A stretch of DNA of 64,000 bases, from contig JALHMG010000001.1 in assembly GCA_022844135.1 (NCBI GenBank), positions 182,249-246,248 of the forward strand, given 5' to 3'. This stretch comes from Lysobacterales bacterium. GTDB taxonomy: Bacteria; Pseudomonadota; Gammaproteobacteria; Xanthomonadales; SZUA-5. Positions 26,697 through 35,335 of this stretch are shown here, one piece after another. Both the position numbers and the translations under genes were made by a program. The notes under the pieces were generated by a model. It made no database searches, had not been told where the DNA came from, and saw only the letters and a program-made list of their open reading frames with translations. The stretch's first letter is position 1, and each line of letters opens with the position of its first letter.

Positions 26697-26726
26697 TTGA
26701 CGCGCTTTGAGCTGCGCGGCTATCGT
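26697..26726 (+). promoter_or_regulatory. Probable promoter of tRNA-Val
   Basis: TTGACG at 26697-26702 and TATCGT at 26721-26726 are 18 bp apart; the tRNA begins 34 bp after the -10. It lies in the gap 5' of parC on the opposite strand. The -35 is strong and the -10 weak. Confidence 0.4.
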
Positions 26727-26759
26727 TCACGGCTCTCGTCGATCCGTCTGGATCCGCAC

Positions 26760-26834
26760 GGGCGGTTAGCTCAGCGGTAGAGCACTGCTTTCACACGGCA
26801 GGGGTCACTGGTTCGATCCCAGTACCGCCCACCA
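26760..26834 (+). tRNA. tRNA-Val (anticodon CAC)
   Basis: A full cloverleaf can be drawn by hand: acceptor GGGCGGT/ACCGCCC, D arm GCTC-AGCGGTA-GAGC, anticodon arm CTGCT-TTCACAC-GGCAG, T arm ACTGG-TTCGATC-CCAGT. The CCA end is encoded (26832-26834). Anticodon CAC reads GUG. Confidence 0.95.
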
Positions 26835-26933
26835 ATCCGACTAGTGAAGTGATTTGCAGCGCCGACCTGGCGCTAGTCGCGTATTGGCCAAATGCGGGTC
26901 ATTGCATGCGCCGCGGCGCCCACGTTGGCGGCA

Positions 26934-27377
26934 TCAGACGTTTGCAACTGTCGTAACTTCCAGCCTCTGGCCCAACGCAGCTAACGCAACTTCCACTTGG
27001 TCGAGACGCGAGGCGTGGTTCATGTCGAGCAGGCGATCGACTTGCGGCATGTGCCAGCCCAAGCGCCGCGCCAGTTCGCTCTTGCGCACACCTTGATCGC
27101 GCATCGTCTGGTAGATCGATAGCGAGATGCATGCCTGCGCTGTGGGGCGTACGGTGTGCTGGTCACGTTTGGGTTTGCTGGCTTTTGGCAGGTCGGTTCC
27201 GTCGTCGGTATAGAACGACAACGCGGATTCCAGCGCATCGACGGCGCGCATTAACGCTTCGGCTTCATCGTCGCCGAAGGTATGCGCTTCGGGCACGTCC
27301 GGAAAACTCACCAGAAATGAGCCGTTGGTGTCCGGCGTCAACGTGACCGGGTAATCCAGGTTGATCGACTTTTTCAT
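26934..27377 (-). CDS. hicB: HicB-family antitoxin
   Basis: 147 aa. The N-terminal HicB fold (LDYPVTLTPDTNGSFLVSFPDVPEAHTFGDDEAEAL) is a degenerate RNase-H-like domain that masks HicA. The C-terminus carries an HTH (GVRKSELARRLGWHMPQVDRLLDM) for autoregulation. The ATG overlaps the hicA stop (ATGA). The pair lies 100 bp from tRNA-Val. Confidence 0.93.
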   Translation of the reverse strand: MKKSINLDYPVTLTPDTNGSFLVSFPDVPEAHTFGDDEAEALMRAVDALESALSFYTDDGTDLPKASKPKRDQHTVRPTAQACISLSIYQTMRDQGVRKSELARRLGWHMPQVDRLLDMNHASRLDQVEVALAALGQRLEVTTVANV

Positions 27378-27553
27378 TTCAATCCCAAGTCCTTCTTTAT
27401 CGATTGCTCCAATCCTTTGCCGATCTCGCGCGAACCATGCATCGGCAGAACTGAGCGCCTGCCGTTCAGCTCTACCTTCAAGTGACCGCCTTTGCCCGGT
27501 GTGAACGTGGCACCGAGCGTTGCCAGCCAGCGCTTGAATTGGTTGCTGTTCAT
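27374..27553 (-). CDS. hicA: HicA-family mRNA interferase toxin
   Basis: 59 aa. MNSNQFKRWLATLGATF is followed by GKGGHLKVELNGRRSVLPMHG, where His of GGHLKV is the catalytic histidine of the double-stranded-RNA-binding-like HicA fold, and IGKGLEQSIKKDLGL is the conserved C-terminus. It cleaves mRNA when HicB is lost. First gene of hicAB; complete and apparently functional. Confidence 0.92.
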   Translation of the reverse strand: MNSNQFKRWLATLGATFTPGKGGHLKVELNGRRSVLPMHGSREIGKGLEQSIKKDLGLK

Positions 27554-27622
27554 CGTCGAAATTTCAACACATTGGTTGCATCAAGCGCAACAATTCTGTT
27601 GCGCAGGTTCGGCCGACGATTC

Positions 27623-27886
27623 TCATCCAGCCACGTAGCCCTCTGGCGGCGCCGATCCGGGGCCGAAGAAATACTTCTCGACTTCAACCGCAAGAAACTG
27701 GCGGGCTTTGGGATCGAGCGGGGACAATCGGTTTTCGTTGATCAGCATGGTTTGATGCGCCAGCCACTCGCTCCAGGCTTTGCGCGAGACCGAGGTCAGG
27801 ATGCGTTGGCCCAGCTCGCCTGGGAGCGGGGCGCGGGCGAGGGGTTCTTGGCCGGCGCCATAGCGGATGCAGATGAAGTCGCTCAT
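27623..27886 (-). CDS. yggX: Probable Fe(2+)-trafficking protein YggX
   Basis: 87 aa. [19 protein letters not shown] and [14 protein letters not shown] are the core of the YggX family, with EKYFFG and PEGYV at the C-terminus. A cysteine sits at position 6, near the conserved Cys of the family. It protects labile Fe-S proteins against oxidative damage in enterics. The N-terminal 17 residues differ from the E. coli type. In many genomes it follows mutY; not here. Confidence 0.9.
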   Translation of the reverse strand: MSDFICIRYGAGQEPLARAPLPGELGQRILTSVSRKAWSEWLAHQTMLINENRLSPLDPKARQFLAVEVEKYFFGPGSAPPEGYVAG

Positions 27887-27960
27887 GGTGTGTCTCGAGT
27901 GGAAGGTTTGCAGGAACCGAATTGTGCTGATGCCACGTTGGTCGTTTATCGCTTCCTGAC

Positions 27961-28023
27961 ACGCGGACCCATGGTCCGCACGCTCGCGCAGCGAGTCGCT
28001 GCGTGCGGACCATGGGTCCGCGT
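27961..28023. repeat. Perfect 23-bp inverted repeat, REP-like
   Basis: Left arm 27961-27983 (ACGCGGACCCATGGTCCGCA...) and right arm 28001-28023 are exact reverse complements around a 17-nt loop. Each arm is itself a GCGGACC/GGTCCGC palindrome of the same family as 50-212. It can form a long hairpin between the MITE and yggX. Confidence 0.9.
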
Positions 28024-28115
28024 ACCAAAAAGCAACGCTTGAGTCCCAGCCACGATCCCGCTGCTGCGGGGACTATCGGCGTTTTCGAAACTCAGTCATC
28101 CGAAGGAGGTTTCAA

Positions 28116-28352
28116 CTAGTGTGGTGTCCCAAAAATAACTGGAATTATGTCCGCGTCTTTCGACCCGAATGCTACGTTGCTCGTCGTCGCCATAGCGCTG
28201 CTATGACGCCCGGCCCGGCGGCACAGCCGCCGGGCGTTCAAGTCGGCTCGCGGCATGCCGCGAAAGCAGCCGACTTTCACCCTTCTCGCGCCTTGCCTCG
28301 GGCCGAAATCCATCGGACATTTCTTCCAGTTATTTTTGGGACACCACACTAG
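28116..28352. mobile_element. MITE-like element with perfect terminal inverted repeats, copy 1
   Basis: A 229-bp non-coding element with exact terminal inverted repeats (GTGGTGTCCCAAAAATAACT plus GGAA inward at each end), flanked by CTAG on both sides. CTAG may be a target duplication or part of the ends. The interior holds hairpins GCCCGGCGG...CCGCCGGGC and GCGGCATGCCGC. No transposase is encoded. The right-hand CTAG supplies the TAG stop codon of rapA. A second copy begins at 63843. Confidence 0.85.
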
Positions 28353-31255
28353 CCCGCGCTCAACCGCAGGAAATCGGCGCTGACTGACAGTCGTATCGCA
28401 TCCAGGCGCACGCGCGCATCGGGGATGGCGCTGCGCAATGCCGACAGTTGTTGCGCCAGGGCATCGATCTCGCTGTCGCGGATGCCGGGATTGACGCGTT
28501 TGAGCGCGCGCAGGCGTTCGAACTCGGCGCCGAGTTCGTGTTCCACGCGCTCGCTCGCGGCGGCGATCAAACGTTTGGCGCGCGCCGTGGCAAATTCCTC
28601 CGCGGCCTTTTTCATCGGCGGGACAAGCGCCGTCAGGATCGGGCGAAAACGTGCCAGATCGACGGGCTTGTCATCGCTGCGCGAAATCACCTGCGGCAAT
28701 GCCGAGTAGTCGCGCTCGCTGAGCTTGGAATCGACCGTCACGGTGATCGGCGTGGGCGGCAGATAGCGCTCGACATCGAGCTTTCGATCGGCCACGCATT
28801 CGAGCAGGAACACCGCTGTGATCCATGCCGAGCGCGCCGGCAACGTGGGATCGACCAGGAAGGCGGCATTGCCGGTTTCGCCGCTGATCAACAGTTCCAG
28901 GGCACCGGCGACCATGGGTTGGTCGAGACGCAGCAACGGCAAGTCTTCGCGCGAGAGCGCGATGTCGCGATCGAAGGTGCCGGTGATCGGCCCGTCGGCC
29001 GGCCATGGGAAATCTTCGCTCGACAGATATTCGGGATCGAGGCGGTGCGTGCGCTGGCCGACATCGTCGGTTTCGATTCCGAACTGCTCCAGCAGCTTGA
29101 GCACAAAGTCGTCGCTGGTTCGATCGGCGTCGGTACTCGCAAGCGCCGCGCGCAGCGCTGCGCCGCGATCGCCAAATCGCGTTGCCAGTTCCAGCAGGCG
29201 ATCGCGCCCTGACGAAATGGCCTGACTCAGCTTCTCGTGGGCTGCGCGGGTTGCTTCGATCAGCGCCTCCAATTGCCCCTGGGTCGAATCGCCATCCGCA
29301 TGCGCGCCAGCCAGTTCGATCAACTGCGGGCCGAAGCGCTTGTACAGCTCGCGCCCGTCGGCAGGGCTGGTGCGCAGCGCATCGAGTGCTTCCAGATACC
29401 AGCGTGCGAGCACTTGTTGTGCGCTGCCAGGCAACACGGCGTGATGAATCGAGACCTCGGAGGTTTGTCCGATACGATCCAGGCGCCCGATGCGCTGCTC
29501 CAGCAAGTCCGGATCGGCCGGCAGATCCCACAGCACCAGATGATGCGCGAACTGGAAGTTGCGACCTTCCGAGCCGATTTCCGAGGCGAGCAGGACGCGC
29601 GCACCGTCCTCTTGGCTGAAATACGCGGCGTTGCGATCGCGCTGCGCGAGCGTCAAGCCTTCATGGAAACGCGCCACGCGTGCGCTGCTTTTCAGTCGCA
29701 GCGCGGCTTCGAGCAGCTCGACTTTGGCGCGCGTGCGGCAAATCAGCAGGATCTTCGCCGGCGCCAGTTTATCGATCAGCGTAACCAGCCACATCAAGCG
29801 CGGATCGCGCGTCAGCGCCAGCACCGCAGGATGCACAGTGTCCGCGGCCTCCTCGGTCGCGGCCGACAAGCTCGACAGCGGAGCGGGGGCAGGCCGCAAG
29901 CCGACATCGCTCTCGAACTCCTGGCGCAGCTCGGCGAGGTATTTGTCCTGATCCTCGTGCGGCAGGTGCAGCGTCTCGATCAGCGGCACGCGTTTGGGAA
30001 AGCCGCCCACGCTGACGCGGCGATTGCGATACATCACGCGGCCAGTTCCATGGCGATCGATGAGCGCGGCCAGCAATCGCTGGCGTGCCGCCGCATCCGG
30101 CTCAGGCACAATCAGCGGCGCCAGATCGGGCTCATCGCCCAGCGTCTTGCGCAAGGCCGTGGCGGTTTTGGCGGGAATCGTCGGCGCATCGAGCAAGGCT
30201 TCGGCCAGATCGGAAATCCGCGAATAACTTTGGGCTTCGTGCTCGAAGCTGGAAAGATCGTTATAGCGCGCCGGATCGAGCAGGCGCAGCCGCGCGAAGT
30301 GGCCGCTGCGACCCAATTGTTCGGGCGTGGCAGTCAGCAGCACCACGCTCGGCGCCTTGAACGCCAGTTGCTCGACCAGCGCGTACTCGGCGCTGATCTC
30401 GTCCGGCGACCACGCCAAATGGTGCGCTTCATCGACAATCAGCAAATCCCAACCCACATCGATCAATTGCTGCGCGCGTTTTGGGCTCTTGGTGAGAAAA
30501 CCCAGATCGGTGAGCACCAGCTGATCGTCGTCGAAGGGATTGCGTTCGCTCCCTTGACCGATGGAATCGGCGCGCTCGGCGTCGTAGATCGCGAACTTCA
30601 GGTTGAAACGACGCAACAGTTCAACAAACCATTGGTAGACCAGGGCTTCGGGCACCAGTACCAGCGCGCGCTGCGCGCGACCCGTGGCGACCATGCGCGC
30701 CAGGATCAGGCCGGCCTCGATGGTTTTTCCCAAGCCGACTTCATCGGCGAGCAGCACACGCGGCTGCGGTTGCGCCAGCGCCGCTTCAACAACCGCCAGC
30801 TGATGCTGCAATAAAGAAATGCGCGCACCGGCGATACCAAAGGCGGCGCTGGCCCGTGCCGCCGCGCGGCGCGCCAGCGCTTCGCTGCGCAGCGCAAAAC
30901 GCGCGTTGGTATCGACTCGGCCCGCGGTCAGGCGCTCATCGGCGGCGCTCGCCGCCTGCACGTCGTCGAGCTGCGGTTCGGCGAACCATTGCGCGCCAGC
31001 TTGATAGAACATCAGTCCGGCGCGGTCTTCGATCGCATCGACGACGTACAGCGTGCCCTCGACGCTGATCTGATCGCCGACGCGAAACTCGGCGCGGGAC
31101 AGCGGCGCGCTCGTGAGCGCATAACGGCGCAGCATGCCAGCCTTGGTGAACAGCAGCTCCAGCGCGCGGCCATCGACTTTCTTGATGGTGCCTAGGCCCA
31201 GCTCAGGTTCGGCGGTGGAGTACCAGCGTTGGCCGGCGACGAGTTTGAAGGCCAT
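28349..31255 (-). CDS. rapA: RNA polymerase-associated Swi2/Snf2 ATPase RapA
   Basis: 968 aa, the length of E. coli RapA (HepA). The N-terminal Tudor-like part starts LVAGQRWYSTAEPELGLG. The helicase core has LLADEVGLGKTIEAG (Walker A), LLIVDEAHHLAW (DEAH) and GSEGRNFQFAHHLVLWDLP with EQRIGRLDRIGQ (motifs V and VI). RapA recycles RNA polymerase after transcription. ATG at 31255 is chosen; a TTG at 31264 is possible. The stop TAG lies in the CTAG at the MITE boundary. Confidence 0.95.
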   Translation of the reverse strand: MAFKLVAGQRWYSTAEPELGLGTIKKVDGRALELLFTKAGMLRRYALTSAPLSRAEFRVGDQISVEGTLYVVDAIEDRAGLMFYQAGAQWFAEPQLDDVQAASAADERLTAGRVDTNARFALRSEALARRAAARASAAFGIAGARISLLQHQLAVVEAALAQPQPRVLLADEVGLGKTIEAGLILARMVATGRAQRALVLVPEALVYQWFVELLRRFNLKFAIYDAERADSIGQGSERNPFDDDQLVLTDLGFLTKSPKRAQQLIDVGWDLLIVDEAHHLAWSPDEISAEYALVEQLAFKAPSVVLLTATPEQLGRSGHFARLRLLDPARYNDLSSFEHEAQSYSRISDLAEALLDAPTIPAKTATALRKTLGDEPDLAPLIVPEPDAAARQRLLAALIDRHGTGRVMYRNRRVSVGGFPKRVPLIETLHLPHEDQDKYLAELRQEFESDVGLRPAPAPLSSLSAATEEAADTVHPAVLALTRDPRLMWLVTLIDKLAPAKILLICRTRAKVELLEAALRLKSSARVARFHEGLTLAQRDRNAAYFSQEDGARVLLASEIGSEGRNFQFAHHLVLWDLPADPDLLEQRIGRLDRIGQTSEVSIHHAVLPGSAQQVLARWYLEALDALRTSPADGRELYKRFGPQLIELAGAHADGDSTQGQLEALIEATRAAHEKLSQAISSGRDRLLELATRFGDRGAALRAALASTDADRTSDDFVLKLLEQFGIETDDVGQRTHRLDPEYLSSEDFPWPADGPITGTFDRDIALSREDLPLLRLDQPMVAGALELLISGETGNAAFLVDPTLPARSAWITAVFLLECVADRKLDVERYLPPTPITVTVDSKLSERDYSALPQVISRSDDKPVDLARFRPILTALVPPMKKAAEEFATARAKRLIAAASERVEHELGAEFERLRALKRVNPGIRDSEIDALAQQLSALRSAIPDARVRLDAIRLSVSADFLRLSAG

Positions 31256-31315
31256 AAGCGGCAATCCATTGACAACAGTTGAGTTCGATTATGCGGCGCG
31301 CCGTCCGGTCGTGCG

Positions 31316-31960
31316 CTATTTCAGAAACGGCAGCCATTGCTGCACCCACACGGTGGCCTCGGTGCCGAGGAAGAACAGCGCATAGAAAAACGCGCCGAAG
31401 TAGGCGACGCTGGCGACCAGCCAAAAAACCGACATCGGCACCATCAGCCCGTCGCGTTCCAGGATCGCGATCGCGCCGAACAGGCAACCCAAGGCCGGCA
31501 CCGTGTTGTTGAACGGCAGAACCGGCACTGGCACCGCGAGCAGCAGCCCCCCGGCGAAGATCAAAGCACCACAGATGCGTTCGCCGGTGCGGCCATCCAC
31601 CCAGCCGACGAAGCGCTCGCGGGTGAGCCTTGCGAGCATGCGGATAACGAATTGGCAAACGCCCAGCAGGCGCTCCCAGACTTTGCGCGACGGCTTGATC
31701 GCATAAATCTTCTGCGGCAGCCAAAGCTTTTGCTGGCCGCGATACAACTGCCAACCGAGCGATGCGAGTACCAGGCCGCCAGCCGTCGAGACCGGACCCA
31801 AGGTCACGGGCGTCAGGAACGGTAGCGACAGCAGAACCGCCGATAGCGCCAGCGCCGACGTGCTCAAGCTCGCCAAAACGTCACCAAGGCTCAGTTCATC
31901 GATTTCGGCGCGCTCGACACAGTCTTCCAGCACGCGGATCAGCGTTTGTCGGTGTTCCAT
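31316..31960 (-). CDS. ExoD-family exopolysaccharide synthesis protein
   Basis: 214 aa membrane protein of the ExoD family (PF06055). LSLGDVLASLSTSALALSAVLLSLPFL and PVTLGPVSTAGGLVLASLGWQLYRGQ are the conserved first half; PVPVLPFNNTVPALGCLFGAIAIL is the second hydrophobic block. In rhizobia ExoD affects exopolysaccharide and alkali tolerance; the biochemical role is unknown. It lies 60 bp upstream of rapA on the same strand and is divergent from hflKC. Confidence 0.88.
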   Translation of the reverse strand: MEHRQTLIRVLEDCVERAEIDELSLGDVLASLSTSALALSAVLLSLPFLTPVTLGPVSTAGGLVLASLGWQLYRGQQKLWLPQKIYAIKPSRKVWERLLGVCQFVIRMLARLTRERFVGWVDGRTGERICGALIFAGGLLLAVPVPVLPFNNTVPALGCLFGAIAILERDGLMVPMSVFWLVASVAYFGAFFYALFFLGTEATVWVQQWLPFLK

Positions 31961-32128
31961 CGGTCTGCCGGCTGATGTCGAAGGGCGCGAAGCATAACGA
32001 GACTGATGGCAAAAGCGTTCGCGCGGGCAACGGATGGCCTGCGGTCCAGTCAGGTCCAAGTTTTCTCATCAATTTCGCGACGGCATGCCATCATCCTCAC
32101 GCCCATTCCCGTTTTGAGGGTTCTCGCG

Positions 32129-33112
32129 ATGCCTGGATCCGCACCGAATCTCAGTGTCAAAAACCTGACCCCCGTGCTCGCCATCGTGGCTGTTGGCGTG
32201 ATTGCCTGGGGGTTCATGTCCAGCTATTACACGGTCCAGCCGGAGGAGCGTGCAGTCGTCAAGCGCTTCGGCAAGGTGGTTGCGATCAACGATCCTGGAT
32301 TGCACTTCAAGTTGCCGTTCGGTGTCGACACGGTGCAAAAAGTCGCCACCGAGCGCGTCATGAAGCAGGAGTTCGGGTTCCGCTCAGCCGACACCGACGG
32401 CGAGCGCACCGAGTACTCGACCGAAGACTTTCCCGATGAATCGCTGATGCTGTCGGGCGATCTCAACATCATCGACGTCGAGTGGGTGGTGCAATACCGC
32501 ATTTCCGATCCGATGAAGTTTCTCTATCAGCAGCGAGACGCCGAGCGCACGCTGCGCGATATTTCTGAGTCGGTGATGCGCCGGGTCGTCGGCAATCGCC
32601 TCGGCAGCGAAGTGTTGACCACCGCACGCGTGGCGATTTCGGCGCTGGCGCGCGACGAAATTCAGGAGGCCATGCAGAGCTACGACAATGGCATCCACGT
32701 CGTGACCGTGGAATTGCAGGACGTGGTTCCGCCCGCAGCGGTACAACCAGCGTTCAACGAGGTCAACGAGGCGCGCCAGGAGCGCGAGCGGATGATCAAC
32801 GAGGCCACCAAACAAGCGAACCAGGAAATCCCCAAGGCCAGGGGCGAGGCCAACCGCGTGTTATCTGAAGCACAAGGCTATGCCGCAGAGCGCATCAACT
32901 ACGCCAAAGGCGAAACCGCGCGCTTCAACGCCATTCTCGCCGAGTACCGAGTTGCGCCAGAGGTCACACGCACGCGCATGTATCTGGAAACCCTGTTCCA
33001 GGTGCTGCCGAATGTTGGCGCCGTGTATGTGGTGAAGGATGGCACCAGTACACCGCTGCCAGTGATGGATTTGCGTCGCCCACGCCCGGCTGCACAGGAG
33101 GCCGCACAATGA
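32129..33112 (+). CDS. hflK: FtsH protease modulator HflK
   Basis: 327 aa. One N-terminal transmembrane helix (LTPVLAIVAVGVIAWGFMSSYY) precedes an SPFH/band-7 domain (YTVQPEERAVVKRFGK, DPGLHFKLPFGVD, VPPAAVQPAFNEVNEARQER). A long coiled coil rich in Glu/Arg follows. With HflC it forms the periplasmic cage around FtsH. It lacks the Gly/Pro-rich N-terminal extension seen in E. coli HflK. ATGA overlap with hflC. Confidence 0.94.
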   Translation: MPGSAPNLSVKNLTPVLAIVAVGVIAWGFMSSYYTVQPEERAVVKRFGKVVAINDPGLHFKLPFGVDTVQKVATERVMKQEFGFRSADTDGERTEYSTEDFPDESLMLSGDLNIIDVEWVVQYRISDPMKFLYQQRDAERTLRDISESVMRRVVGNRLGSEVLTTARVAISALARDEIQEAMQSYDNGIHVVTVELQDVVPPAAVQPAFNEVNEARQERERMINEATKQANQEIPKARGEANRVLSEAQGYAAERINYAKGETARFNAILAEYRVAPEVTRTRMYLETLFQVLPNVGAVYVVKDGTSTPLPVMDLRRPRPAAQEAAQ

Positions 33113-34050
33113 ATCGCCTGATCGCCATTATCGTCATCGCTTTCATCGCGTTCGTGTTGCTCAAGCCGGCAACCTTCGTCATCGATCAATCCGAACAGGG
33201 CATCAAGGTGCAGTTCGGCGAGCCGGTCGGCGAGGTCATCAGCGAGCCTGGACTGCATTTCAAGCTGCCCTTCGTTCAGGACGTGCGTCGTTTCGATAAG
33301 CGCATCCTGCCGTGGGATGGCGATGTCAGTCAGGTGCCAACCTTGGGCCGCGAGTTCATCCTGGTCGACGCCACCGCGCGCTGGCGCATCTCCGATCCGT
33401 TGAAGTTCATGCAGTCGGTGCGCGATGAGCAGGGCGCACGCACGCGTCTGGATGACATCATCGATTCGGTGGTGCGCGACATCATCTCCGGCACGGATTT
33501 GGAAGAGATCGTGCGCTCGGCCGATTGGGAAGTCGATGCCAAGGCGGTCGCAGAAGAAGGCGTGCCTGTGGGCGATGTCGATCTGGACAAGCCCAAGAAG
33601 GGCCGCGAGAAACTCGAGCAGGAGATCCGCCTCGCGGCCGCTAAGCAAACGCCAGAACTCGGCATCGAGTTGGTGGATGTGCGCCTCAAGCGCATCAACT
33701 ACATCGACAGCGTCCGCGCGCAGGTGGAGAACCGCATGATCAGCGAACGCCAGTCGATCGCTGAGCGCTTCCGATCGGAAGGCCAGGGACGTAGCCAGGA
33801 AATCCTGGGTGAGATGCAGCGCGAGCTGCGCGAGATCCGCTCGAACGCAGAGCGCCAGGCTGCCGAAATCCGCGGCAAAGCCGATGCCGAAGCCACGCAG
33901 ATTTACGGCGAGGCTTTCGGTGCCGATCCGGAGTTCTACGCGTTCATGCGCACGCTCGAAAGCTACGGCGCGATGGGCGAAAACACGACATTGATGCTGG
34001 ATGCCGATTCGGAGTTTTACCGGTATTTGGAGTCGACTCGTCCACGGTAA
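33109..34050 (+). CDS. hflC: FtsH protease modulator HflC
   Basis: 313 aa. N-terminal helix LIAIIVIAFIAFVLLKPATFVI, then the SPFH domain (DQSEQGIKVQFGEPV, EPGLHFKLPFVQDVRRFDKR) and a coiled-coil tail. The conserved LKRINYIDSVRAQVENRM segment is present. Translationally coupled to hflK; both are needed for the HflKC complex. Confidence 0.95.
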   Translation: MNRLIAIIVIAFIAFVLLKPATFVIDQSEQGIKVQFGEPVGEVISEPGLHFKLPFVQDVRRFDKRILPWDGDVSQVPTLGREFILVDATARWRISDPLKFMQSVRDEQGARTRLDDIIDSVVRDIISGTDLEEIVRSADWEVDAKAVAEEGVPVGDVDLDKPKKGREKLEQEIRLAAAKQTPELGIELVDVRLKRINYIDSVRAQVENRMISERQSIAERFRSEGQGRSQEILGEMQRELREIRSNAERQAAEIRGKADAEATQIYGEAFGADPEFYAFMRTLESYGAMGENTTLMLDADSEFYRYLESTRPR

Positions 34051-34132
34051 AGCTGCCGGTCGTTCGCCTCCCAACTGGCACTGAAGCGCGAATCTCTGGT
34101 TCTCGCTTTGGGCCGCATCAAGGATTCGTTGG

Positions 34133-35335
34133 ATGATTCGCTATTCGGATGCTGAGCTGGAGAGGATGCTAGGGGATCTCGAATCGGATCGTGTCGAGCG
34201 CAAACAGTCGTTCAAGGGCGACGCGCCAACCACGGTTCGCGAGGCGGTGTGTGCGTTCGCCAATGACCTTGCGGGTCATGATTCGGCCGGCGTTGTGTTT
34301 ATTGGGGCGAAGGACGATGGCGAGGTTGTCGACGACTTCGTTGTTTCCGACGAGTTGCTTGTCCAGTTGGCGGATATCAAGTCAGACGGAAACATTACTC
34401 CGCCACCGACCATGTTGGTAGAGAAGCGGCGTTTGTTTGATTGCGATCTTGCGGTGATCACGGTCATGCCCAGCGATTCGCCACCAGTGCGCCTCAAGGG
34501 ACGGATTCATGTGCGCTGGGGGCCTAGGCGCGGGATCGCCAGCGCTCAAGACGAGCGCATTCTGAACGAGCGGCGTCGATTTGGTGATCGACCCTACGAT
34601 GTTCGACCTCTCCGAGGGGCGACACTCGATGATCTGGACCGCTTGCGATTTGAACAAGAGTACTTGCCATCAGTGGTCGCCCGAGATGTGATAGCGGCAA
34701 ACGACCGAAGCTACGAGCAGAAGCTGGCAGCAACTAAATTGATCGCAAGCGTTTCCGATCAAACTCCAACCGTACTAGGCATTCTCGTGATCGGACGAAG
34801 CCCAGTGGATTGGTTGCCCGGCGCATACACTCAGTTCCTTCGTGTGGGTGGGACCGACTTGACCGCATCGGTTCTAGATGAAGACTTGATCTACGGCACA
34901 GTCGCGGACCAAATTAGGAAACTCGAAGAAAAGCTGCACGCGCATAATCAGGTAGCTGTGCGATTCGCCGATCGTGAACAGGAATTGCGCGAGGAAACTT
35001 ATCCGATGGAAGCGTTGCGGCAATTGGTCCGCAATGCGCAAATGCACCGTAGCTTCGAGGCGACGCACGCACCAGTTCGCGTGTATTGGTTCGACGATCG
35101 CATAGAGATACACAATCCCGGCGGCCCGTTCGGTAGCGTCACTTTGGGAAACTTTGGTCAGCTCGGCATCGCCGACTATCGCAATCCTAACTTGGCGGAA
35201 TCGATGCGAGCGCTGGGCTATGTGCAGCGATTCGGCGCTGGCATCGCCATCGCGCGCCGGGCACTGGGAGGGCGACTAAGATTCGAAGTGCAGCCTGGAT
35301 TTGTTGCGGCCATTGTCGCGAAAGGAAGCACATGA
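34133..35335 (+). CDS. Schlafen/AlbA_2-domain ATP-binding protein
   Basis: 400 aa. Residues about 1-130 are an AlbA_2 (Schlafen core-like) domain: SDRVERKQSF, AVCAFANDLAGHDSAGVVFIGAKDDGEV and RIHVRWGPRRG, with acidic residues that in eukaryotic Schlafens form an RNase site. The C-terminal half ends in a GHKL-like ATPase module (LRQLVRNAQMHRSFEATHAP, DRIEIHNPGGPFG), as in RecG-related regulators. It overlaps the following ParA gene by 4 nt (ATGA), so the pair is one unit. Function unproven; Schlafen-like proteins are under suspicion as defence or tRNA-cleaving factors. Confidence 0.85.
   Translation: MIRYSDAELERMLGDLESDRVERKQSFKGDAPTTVREAVCAFANDLAGHDSAGVVFIGAKDDGEVVDDFVVSDELLVQLADIKSDGNITPPPTMLVEKRRLFDCDLAVITVMPSDSPPVRLKGRIHVRWGPRRGIASAQDERILNERRRFGDRPYDVRPLRGATLDDLDRLRFEQEYLPSVVARDVIAANDRSYEQKLAATKLIASVSDQTPTVLGILVIGRSPVDWLPGAYTQFLRVGGTDLTASVLDEDLIYGTVADQIRKLEEKLHAHNQVAVRFADREQELREETYPMEALRQLVRNAQMHRSFEATHAPVRVYWFDDRIEIHNPGGPFGSVTLGNFGQLGIADYRNPNLAESMRALGYVQRFGAGIAIARRALGGRLRFEVQPGFVAAIVAKGST

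Noticed and set aside
24231..26780. Plus-strand reading frame of 849 aa opposite parC
   Set aside because: A shadow of the highly biased GC codon use of parC; no recognisable protein features.
28116..28352. Possible autonomous insertion sequence
   Set aside because: Only 229 bp between CTAG flanks, no transposase; treated as a non-autonomous MITE.
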